Shown here piece after piece: positions 1 through 9,800 of a stretch of DNA of 9,957 nt (positions are counted from its first letter, which is position 1; each line of letters opens with the position of its first letter). Source of the DNA: JBARCX01 sp049794535 (GTDB lineage: Bacteria > Pseudomonadota > Gammaproteobacteria > Xanthomonadales > Rhodanobacteraceae); NCBI GenBank assembly GCA_049794535.1, contig JBARCX010000276.1, forward strand, positions 1 through 9,957, written 5' to 3'. The notes below the pieces were generated by a model, which did no database searches, was not told the DNA's origin, and saw nothing but the letters and a program-made list of their open reading frames with translations. The translations under genes were made by a program, and so were the position numbers.

Positions 1-403
1 CCACAGAAATGGATTCGCCCGGCGAATCGTATTCACGCAACATGGAATACACCTCTCCATCCAATCCGGGCATGTGTGAAAGCGTTGTCAACTCACCCGC
101 TTTCAACTCCATCAGTACGCACCGGATAGCGCTTCGGTGCCCTTCCTTGCACCACGCATTGCATATCTTTATCAGCTCAACAACCAGCTCGCTCTTTGAC
201 TTACTCATCGCCTCACTGCCGCGCTTGAGCTGCTTTTCAAGTGAATAAATAAGCCGCTGGCTGAAAGCACGATCGGCTATGCCGAGCAGGGACTCCACTT
301 GCTCGCGCGTGCAGGTCGCAAGCAGGGATTCGGCCATCGCATATTGGCGAAAATTGGAAAGCTGGATGAACGTTTCAACGAGTGCGCTCCGATTCACGGT
401 CAT
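1..403 (-). CDS. Hypothetical protein, partial, 3' end cut by left window edge
   Basis: A minus-strand frame runs without a stop from the ATG at 401-403 through position 1, giving 134 complete codons. It begins M-T-V-N-R-S-A-L-V-E-T-F-I-Q-L and ends ...R-E-Y-D-S-P-G-E-S-I-S-V. The composition is ordinary for a soluble cytosolic protein: rich in Leu, Glu, Ser, Lys and Arg, with several Cys and no signal peptide or membrane segment. Most of it looks helical. The frame is open back to a TAA at 527-529, so in-frame ATGs at 485-487 and 518-520 are alternative starts. I prefer 403 because GGATTGGGG lies just upstream and the 487-404 stretch (Gly/Asn/Pro/Cys-rich) reads poorly as protein. No family is recognised. 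Same strand and no visible terminator suggest possible co-transcription with the exoprotein gene. Confidence 0.6.
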   Translation of the reverse strand, partial: MTVNRSALVETFIQLSNFRQYAMAESLLATCTREQVESLLGIADRAFSQRLIYSLEKQLKRGSEAMSKSKSELVVELIKICNAWCKEGHRSAIRCVLMELKAGELTTLSHMPGLDGEVYSMLREYDSPGESISV

Positions 404-562
404 TGGCCCCAATCCATTGTCCCGTCTTTCACACGGGTAAACCCCGCCGTTCCCTGGGACGATTCCGCAGGGATGATTTTGGTTCATGTCTTTCGGGTCA
501 CCGCTCGATGCATGCCGCATCGACCGTTATTCATCCACAGCCCGTTCCGCTATCGGCTCTCG
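404..562. other. Gap after the giant gene: no gene, no convincing terminator
   Basis: The 159 bases between the TAG and the ATG at 403 contain three small inverted repeats. They are 559-574 (5-bp stem, straddling the stop codon), 505-523 (7-bp stem TCGATGC/GCATCGA, 5-base loop) and 421-437 (5-bp stem CCCGT/ACGGG, 7-base loop). None is followed by a T-run on the minus strand, so no intrinsic terminator is supported. If the downstream gene starts at 520 or 487, most of this gap is coding and only 42 or 75 bases separate the two genes. Confidence 0.5.
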
Positions 563-877
563 CTATTCGGCGAGCTGGCTGCGCTCGGCTGCGGTCAGGG
601 ATTTTTTGCGTGTATCGCTAAGCCGGCCGGCCCCAAGTATCTGCACGGGACTGTTCGGATCGTAACCGCTGCCGCCTCCCTGAATACTGCTGCTGTTGTC
701 ACCGAATCCCAACACCTGCACCGAGATAATGGACGGCTGTTTACCCAGTGCATCGTTCTGCTGCTGGTTCAGCATGTCCTGCGCCACCTTGCTCACCGCG
801 CCAGCCGCAGCACCGGCCGCATTCAGTGCGCCGACATTCACCGATTGTGCCACCGGCACACCTATCTTCTGGCCCTG
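563..877 (-). other. C-terminal tail of the exoprotein (residues about 3001-3104)
   Basis: After DUF3739 comes an Ala-rich stretch (A-A-G-A-A-A-G-A-V), then a Gln/Asn-rich stretch, then S-V-Q-V-L-G-F-G-D, a motif often seen near the end of family members. A Gly/Ser/Asn linker follows, and then a charged end, T-R-K-K-S-L-T-A-A-E-R-S-Q-L-A-E. No LPXTG signal, transmembrane segment or autotransporter barrel is present, which agrees with export by a separate TpsB partner. Confidence 0.6.
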
Positions 878-3800
878 CACCTGGATGTTGTCAGCGTTTA
901 GCACCTGCGCGGCGGCTATCACCAGGTTGCCGGCGACGCGAATGCCTGCATCGCCCGCATCAACCGTACCGCGCGGTGCGACCAGATACACATTGCCGGG
1001 CGCAGCGCCGGGAATAGTCTGCAGGGTAGCGATGCCTGCACCACTCACTTCACCGCGCGCATCGATCAGGCAGAAAGCATCCAGATCGCACAGGTAAGTG
1101 GGCGGCGGTATCACTTCCGTGGTCTTGGCGCCCTGGCCTGCATTGATGTTGCCGTTGGAACTCCACATCACCATGTCACCGCCCTGCTCGGTAAAGATGC
1201 GGCTTTGCGCCAGCAGCACGCTACGATCGGTGAAGATATCGATACTGCCCTGCTCCAGCGTCAGCACACCCATACTGTTGGGACCGGCGACCACTTGACC
1301 CTTGCTATTCGTGATGACGGGCGGCGCATCGACGCTACCGATCAGGGCCTGGCCACCTGGACCAAGAATGCTAACGTTACCGCCCTGCTGGGTCTGGATG
1401 GTGGAACTGCGGATATCGATATTGCCAGTATCTACCGTTGGTGCTTCGCCGTTGAGGCCACCCTTGCCGTTGCCGTTGTTGGTGTAACCGTACGAGGCCG
1501 GGAACAGGCTTTCGATAGCTGCATAACCGCGCGCGTATTGCAGGTAGTACGAGCTGGCCGGATCGTTGTAGTCCGCGCCCACCTGTGCCAGCAGCTTGAA
1601 GAATTCCTGCTGCACAAATTGTTGCTGAGCATAAGACGGCAATTGCTGGAATGCGGCCTCCGCTTGCTGCGGCGTGAGCGATACGGTGATCTGATCCTGT
1701 GCGAAACCCGTATCGACCACCTCGCCTTCCTGCCACTGCTGCATAAAGCCGACCAGATCCGGTACCAGGCTACCGAAGCCGTCAACGCCATTGGGATTGC
1801 TCAGCACATATTGCGAGACGAAGTTGCTGGTATTGATGCCCGGCCCCACACCGAACAGCACGCTCACGTTGGCACCGTCATGCGGCAAGTAGGGGTTTAC
1901 CAGGTTGCCGATGGTCTCGATACCCGTTTCTTGAGAAGTAAGGTTGTTCAATCCCTGGATATCGATCTGGTTGGTCAATGGACCAATATTGCGTCCAGCC
2001 TCAACCACTAAAGTACCCACGCCACCCTGCAGAATCGATGGTATGAGTTGTTTCAGTCCGCCGGTATAGAAAGTCGGAACGTACTGCGTGTCGTAGATGT
2101 TGCGACCGGCAGCGATGCGCGAGATGTCGGATTGATGCACCTGTTGCCCGATGAACGATAAATCGACGATATCACGGCCGGCATAGATCAGCGCGGACTT
2201 GTCCGATTGCAAGACCATCTCATATGCCATCAGGCCGTTAGGCTGCAGCGTACCGTCCACAATGTCGCCGGTGAGCGCATAAATGCGCACAGGTGTTGCA
2301 TCGGAAGCATGCACAGGAGTGATTTGGTGCAGATCATCTTGGTGACTAGGTGTTAGACCATTATCTAGATATGCAAAACCGAACAGGTTTTGATACGCAG
2401 AAACATCACCACCCAGTGGTTGCAATGGCGAGGGAAGCATGCTGCTACTCGCGTCGATTAATCCAAAGTCGTGCAAGCTGCCCCCGTTGGCTTGTTGCGA
2501 AAGCTCGATTGATCCATCGGAAAAAATGTTGAGATTTCCCGTTGCAGATGGGTAAAGTCCACCTGAACCCAGTACGTTCACGTCACCATTAAGCGCAGTC
2601 AGAGCGAGTGTCGCAGGCAGTACAGCACCAGGATCGTAGACGTCGTTCCCTCCGAATTGCGCTGCTGCTCCATAGGAGAACAATGGATTTGGCACCGTCA
2701 AGCTGTTCAGCGTCAGATCGCCGCTCGTGGTGACGATATTTGCGGCCGAAGTGCTGCTGTAACTTTGACCATCGGAGTGATTCGCCGGGATCAGCGGGTT
2801 CGTAGTTTGTATCACTGCGTAGGAGGGATCGTAGATACCGCCAATATCCACCCCATCTCGCGCTTGCACAGTGAACTGCGCATCCTGCAATCCAAGTAAT
2901 GTCGACACCGGCGAGGTAATGCCATTATAGGAACCGCCTGTGATTGTCGGTGCGGTGTAGCTGATATCCGAGCCGATCATGCCGCCGGCAGTGAGATTGC
3001 CCTGGCCGTTGGCGACGAAATACGTACCGCTTAAGATGTTTCCGTCCGAATGTACGGAAAGATTGCCGCTGCCGACGGTGGTGATCGAAGTGCCACCGGC
3101 GTTGACGTACCACGTGGTCGGCAGCGACACCGAAAGATCGCTGATATTGCCGCCGGCACTGACACTGACATTGCCACCAGCGCTCATCACGCCCTGATCG
3201 AAATTCGCAAAATTGATCGAGGAACGCGAGCCATCGGCGGCATTGCCGGTCTGCATCCAGGGCCACCAGAACTGACTGATATCCGTACCCGCCGTGCCGG
3301 TAACGCTGCCGCTGGTATCGACCACCTGCTCGATGGCATTGATATTGCCCTGCGCACTGAGCTCGATGTCACCTGCGTGATCGGGGTTCACAAGCCCAGT
3401 GACCAGCACATCCGGCATTGTTGAAAGGATGACGTTACCTTTAGCAGTTGAGCTAGCGATGGATATACCGGTTCCAGTCGCCGTGCCAGTCGCGGGCTCG
3501 CCTGCGGTGTAGATCACAGCCGGATCTGTCTGATCCAGCCAATCGATGTCCCCAGCAGCGGCGATATCGATCGAGCCGATGCCGGTACGCACGGTGGTCG
3601 GGAGATTCAGCGTCTTGCCATCGCCGCCTGCGGCGGTGTACTGCACGCTGAAGTTGCCGTCCAGATTAATGTTGCCGGCGTTCGTACTGGCAACTACCGT
3701 TAACGGGTCTACGCCGGTGAAATTCGCACCGGCCACCAGCCGATAGGAGCTGCTGGAACCACCAGCCAAGGTCGCGGAAACCAGCGACGCCACGCTGCCC

Positions 3801-6800
3801 AAGGCTGGCATGTTCGAAGGGCTATTGTTCGCCACATTCGGGATGGTCTGCGGGGTTGTCGAGGCGCTGCTGGCGGCAGGTGTGTTAGGTGCATAGAACA
3901 ACTGCGAGCCGTTGGTATAGACATTGCCGTCTTGCGTAGAAACGTACGTGAAGTAGTTGACGTATCCGCTCATGTAAGTGGCGTAGTCAGCGGAGTAGTT
4001 CGTATAGTTACTCGTCGCCTCAGCGGCGAGAGGCAGCAGCAATGGCGACGGTGTATCGTTCGTATCGTTCGTAGCAGAGGCACTGCCGAAATTACTGGTT
4101 AGCCACTTCTGATATGCCGTTACATACGATGTGTAAGTCGTAAATGCAGCCGGTTGCGGTGCGACGAGCGGAGTGGGCGCATAATTGTAGAACGAATAGT
4201 AGTCGCCCCAGTTGTACGCGAGCGACCACGATCCAGTGCCGCCCGTGCCAACCTCGCCGATGTACGACATGTAGTTCTGATAGTAAGCGGCCGATTGATT
4301 GGCGAGCGGCGCTGTGATGGGATCGTAATACTTATCAGTAAGTGTAGTGAGGAGGAATGTCGCATAAGTGCCAGTGCTATTAGAAATGTATTGAAGCGCA
4401 TTGGCATTATCTTGATTATTAGGGTTGGGCTGCCAAAGCCAATCACCTGCGTAAAAAGCTTGCGTCGTGAGATATGTATTGGACGCCCCGTATGCCGCCA
4501 ACGCCGCGTTATAATCCGATGCCGATTCCCCACCAGTCACCGGTGCAGCGATCGATGGGCCAGTGTTCTGCTGGTAGAAGCCATCCGTAATGCTGGCGTC
4601 GATATTGAGGTTGTGCAGCGCCTGCACCGTGATAATCGGCGCCTCGCCGGAAGCCGACGCGGACGTCGCACCATAACGGTAGGCCAAATGAATATTACCG
4701 CTGGCATCTGTAATGCCCGCGCCAAGGTTCCAATTGGTAAGCAACGAAATATCGCCGCCATTCATGTTCGCCGTGGGATTGGCCAGCTCAATGCCCGGCT
4801 GTATCTGCACATTGGCAATGCCGGAAAAACGGTTGCCGAAGGTATAACCCGGCTGCTCCACGTAGCTCATCAAAGTGCCCGGACCCTGCGTAGGGTCGCC
4901 GTTGACGTACCCGTAAAACGTTTGATGATCCGCGTTCGCCGCCGTGGGCGTGAAGTAATCCTGGCTGAGGTACTGCTTTAAGGTCGCCGCGTCGGTAGGC
5001 GCAGGTAGCGTGACGCCATTCTCATTCGTCCAGGTGCCGGCCACCAGTTGTGGCGTGCCCGTGCCCCCAGGAACCGTTGATTGATACCAACCTGCCGGAT
5101 CAATTAATCCGTCGAAATATTGGGTGGGGTGGTTTTTTTCATTAGCAGTATCGGCCGTACTCCACACCGCATACGGTTCAATACTGACGCTGTTCGCGCC
5201 CGTTACCGCCAACGTGCCGCCACCAAATGTGATCGGCACATCGCCATTGGCGAGCAATGGCGCGCGTAGGCTCACCGTGCCATCGACATCGGGCGTGCCG
5301 CCGGAAACATTGATGCTTGCATGGGGCCCGAACTGAATACTGCCAGCACTGCCGGGTTGCATGTTCTCGTAGCCGTAAGTGGTATTGAGCGAGCCATCCG
5401 TCGTGCCGGTGGTGCCGATTTCCACAATACCGCCTTGTTGCTCGGGCGTGCTGCTGACGGCAACAAGGCTACCGTTCACAATGACGCCGTTGCGGCCGTA
5501 AAGTGCGATCTCGCCGGCCGCAGCACCCGAGGCATTGATGGTGCCTTCGATATCCACTATGCCGGCATTCGGCGTGACGGCGCCGCTGCCGCCGCCGGCA
5601 GTTAGGTACACATCCTGTGCCACCAAGCTCTGGCCGGCGGAGAGCACGAGATTGCCCGCGCCGCTGCTGATGGAAATGCCGCCGGTAATGCCAGCGCTGC
5701 TGGTCAACGAAGCCATCTGATCGAGATTAAGCGCACCGCCGCTGCTTAACGTGAAATAGCTACCCTTGTAACCGCTTAGCGCCTGGCCCTGGAACGTGCC
5801 ATTCAACTCGGATTGATTGGCCGCCGTGATGGTGATGCTGCCCGCGCTACCGCCTTGCGGGCCGCCGGCAAAATCGACCGTTGCGCCTTGCTGCACAATC
5901 ACCGAGCCCTGGTCGGACGTTAATTTCAGATCGCCGCCCGGCGCATAGGTGGTGACGTCATAGAAGGTCTTATTGACACCAGCAGCATTCAATACGGCAC
6001 CGCTAGCGATAACGAGATCACCGCTGGTGGCTTCGAGATTCAAGTTGCCCGCTGTGGCATCGACGGAAGTGCCGACAGTAAGCGAGCCACCGGTGAGCGT
6101 TAGCACGCCACCCATCGCGTCATTCTGCAATGGCGTTCCGCTCGCGCTATTCACTGCAAACGTGCCGGTGGTCGTAAGCTTCGTTGCGACCCCGCTCTCG
6201 GCCAACAGTACTGGCGCATTCAAGCTGACATTGGCCGCACCGAAATCGAAACCGCCAGTGCCCTGCCCTGTGATGCCCTGGCTCGTCGTCGCGGTAACGC
6301 TGGCAAAACCCTGCAAAACGCTATTGCCTGCGGTGAAGTCCAACTCGCCCGCGTTCAAGCTCAACTGGCCGCTACCCGCAGTAGACGTTGCCGTGCTGGT
6401 GCCGATGGTATTGCCCAGGCCCAATGTGGCTGCTTTGATACTGATCTGCCCGCCATTGCTGACGAAAGCGTTGGCATTAAGGTTCAATGCCTGCGGCAGA
6501 TCGATCGACACATTGCCGAGAAAATCGATCGCGCCACGGCTATTGAGTGTGACTTGTTGAGCGTTACTCAACAGATTGAGCGTGCCGGGGCCGATCACCA
6601 GGCCACCGATGCCGGTACCGTCGCTGCCGATGAAGCTGATCAGGTTGGCATCGGCCTGAATATTCTGCGCACTAAACACCGACGACGGACTCACCGACGT
6701 ATTGCCAGTGGTATCCATGATCAACGAACTGCCGCCTTGCACCGTGGCGCCTGCATCGATGGTGAGCTGACCGGAACTGGTGCCGGCCGATACGTCGTTA

Positions 6801-9800
6801 CGCGTGACGCCCACCACGCCATCCTGCGATACGCGCAACAAGGCGCCGTTGCCGCTTACCGCCGGCACAGTGGTGCCGGTGGAAGTTGTGCTGGCGGTGC
6901 TGCCGAAGACCAGTGGCGCGCCATTAGGCGAACTGCCGCCGCTGGCCAGCAAGATGCTGCCCGATTGCAGCACGATGCCCTGCGCGCCCGCATCATTATT
7001 GCCATTGGCGACCAGCAAAATTTCCGGCCCCTCCAGCGGATTTGCACTGTTGTTGGAAAGCACCACGCTGTCGGCAGTGCTGGTTACCTGATAGCCGCTG
7101 CTGGTCAGCTGGCGGCTGCCGCCCAGCAGCAGGCTGCCGGCGTTCAATGCACTGAGCGAATCCGCGGAGATTTGTAGATAGCCGACGAGCGGGGTCGAGT
7201 CGGGACTCGTCACTTGGATCGCTTGCGCAGCAATATCCACTAGCGAAGCGCGACCGCCGCTGGCTGGCGCCGCATCCAGGCTCGTGTCCAATTGCAATTG
7301 CTGCGTGGCGCTCAGCGTCAGATGACCGGCATCGGCAGGCAACGAAGGCACCACCGTGCCGGCGTTGTTGGCCTGCGTGGTGAAATACGTGTTGGCGTTG
7401 GCCAACTGATACTGCGAATACTGCTGCCACACCGATGACGACTGCACCAGAAATGTGGTGTTGGTGGATGAGTGTGCGCCATCCAGCGCATCGGCGAAAT
7501 AACCAGTGATGCTCAAGGTGCCATCGGGCAACACGGCATTCTGGCCGAGCACGCTATTCTGCGAACTGGTGTTCTGCACCACACGGTAAGCACCAGGCAG
7601 CGTGGCGTAACCGGCAGGCAACAAGGTGTAATAACCCGCTGCTAGCCCTGCGATGCCCGACAGATAAACCGATTGGCCAACCGCCGGCCCTGCTCCGGCG
7701 CCGTTTTCCAGCGCGGCATCCTGTGCGCTTACCGGCGCGGAGTAACCGGGAATAATCGCGTAGATGGCACGGCCATCCGAATATTGCGGTATCTGCTGGC
7801 CTGTTGTGCTGTTGGCATAACTGGTTTGGTACTGGGTAAGCACGTTAACCGTGCCACCCGTGCCAGGCACCCATTCCGATGCCTGCAACGTACCGCCACC
7901 GCTTATATCGATGGTGGCGCCTTGATCGAGCGAAATATTGGCACCCGCGATACTGATGCTCTTGGCCGGCGGCGCGGACAAAGTCGGCGAACTCAAAGAA
8001 GGGGCGCCGTTGTAGGTCCACTGCAGACCATCGGTGGTGGAACCGTAAGGCACGGTTTCTCCATCCAACGACACTGAGGTAATGCTGCCCGCGCCAAGAT
8101 GCACGCTTTGAGTTACCGCCAGCGGATAAGCGCTTGTATTGGTATTGGTGAGGCCGAAAGCGCTAGACGTGGAAGTAGGGTCCTGAACGCCGATCACTAG
8201 ATCCCCGGAAGGGGCGCGCACGGTTCCATTCTGCACGATGTTATTGGCATCAAGCAGCAAGCCCCCACCTGCTGACAGCGGCGTGCTGCTCGAGCCGTTG
8301 CTCAGGATGCTTAGTGTGGTGGAAAGCGCATTGCCCTGCGTGTCTTTCAATGCCGAAGGATTAGCATCGATTACGAAGGCATAGTTACTGTCCGGGTAAA
8401 GCTGCGTCGCCTGGAAGCTCAGGTTGCCCGTAGTGAACAACATCCCCGGCTGCATGACGCCGGTGCTGCTGTTGTATTGCAAGCCTATTGGTGCATAAAA
8501 GCGAATATCGCCACTAGATGTGAAATTCGCTGTGGACCAGCCCTGCAAATCCAATCCGCCACCAATGTCTATAAACTCAGCAGCGATATCGAGCACACCA
8601 CTTCCCGCCACTGCCTTTTGCGTACCGCCGGGATTGCTTCCAACGATTCCCACATAAGGCGCGGTAATGTCCACGACATCGTTACTTTGCACATAACCGG
8701 AAGGTGCGCTACCTGCCCATTGCATATTGCCTGCCGGCAACGCAGCAACCGAAGGTGCGTAAAGTATGAAGCTGCGACCTAGCGTCAAATCGACGTTGCC
8801 GGCGATGCCCACGGGGGCGACGTCGGTGGAGAGGTTAGCGATATTGCTCGAAGATTCTGGTCCAATCGTAAGGCTGGTTATGCCCGATCCATTCAATCGA
8901 TCCAACGCAAAATGAAGCACGCCGGATATACCTGCGGGTTCCACTATACCGCCCATCAACAACCCTGAAGGCATCAGCATGCCCGATTGCTGCAGGAGTA
9001 TGCCGGTTGCCAACGGCCGCCAAGGGTCATTTGCGCCCTCGGTAAGACCTACTATCTGCAAACTACCACCCTCGCCCTGTACTCCCCCCGCAGCAGCCTG
9101 CAAAATGCCATCGGCATACAAGCCGGCACCGGCCGCAAGCACAATATTTCCGCCATTGCTCCACACGGGCGAGGGGACATAGCCGACACTAGCACCTGAG
9201 GCAGTGGTCACTGGCAGATCGTAGGTATCAGCAGCTCCCGATACATTGATCAGACTGCCCTGTTCGGTCAGCACGTAGCCGCCGCTTGCAGCTAGCGTCA
9301 CGTTGCCGCCATCCAGCACCACACCGGTGCGCGGCGTAAAACGCGAAGCCAATCCAAGACCGACACTGGAACCCGGAGCGTCTGCGGCCAGTGGGTTGAT
9401 CAACGAAACACCGGCCGCGTCCAGCACCGCCTGTGATCCTAGCCATAGCTGGGTGCTGGTTGATGCCAAGGGAAGCTGCTGCGGATTGGTGAGCAGGTCG
9501 ATCGTGCCACCGGGCGCATCGATGGTGCCATCCACAATGGTGGCTGAGTTGCCTTCGAGTTGCACCGTCGCTCCCGCATCAACGAGGATCGATGCGCCTT
9601 GCCCCAGCATGACTTTGCCCGTTACACCTGCATAACTCGGTGGACCCGCCTTCTGATTCTCCGGTATGGACTCCCACGTCAGATAAGTACCTGCAGTCAG
9701 TGAAAAGCCGGCGCCGTTTGCATTGCGATCGATGTAACGCAAGTAAGGCGCGAGCTGCCCGATACTGACGTAATCACTGCCGTTCAACGCGCCAGCACTA

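Noticed and set aside
9..248. Plus-strand 79-codon frame at the left edge
   Set aside because: It lies opposite the open minus-strand frame at 1-403, which is longer and has a more protein-like composition.
505..523. 7-bp inverted repeat with 5-base loop after the giant gene, considered as a terminator
   Set aside because: No T-run follows on the minus strand and the stem is short; it is probably chance.
559..574. 5-bp hairpin spanning the stop codon
   Set aside because: It is short, has no T-run and partly overlaps coding sequence.
299..901. Plus-strand 200-codon frame antisense to the end of the giant gene and the gap
   Set aside because: It lies opposite well-recognised DUF3739 tail sequence and has a low-complexity His/Arg/Leu composition typical of antisense shadows; no ribosome site or family is seen.
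1787..1798. N-P-N-G at residues 2694-2697, resembling the NPNGI motif of TPS domains
   Set aside because: The TPS motif belongs to the N-terminal secretion domain; here it is near the C-terminus without the surrounding domain, so coincidence is likely.
1205..2011. Plus-strand 268-codon frame
   Set aside because: It is fully antisense to conserved motifs of the exoprotein (the helical module and an A-G-R-N-I unit); it is a shadow of the minus-strand codon bias.
4154..4981. Plus-strand 275-codon frame, Arg/Ile/Val-rich
   Set aside because: It is antisense to the Tyr-rich insertion and the D-G-F block; its Arg-rich composition is a mirror of the opposite strand.
6554..7177. Plus-strand 207-codon frame
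   Set aside because: It is antisense to ordinary beta-helix repeats of the exoprotein and has no recognisable domain.
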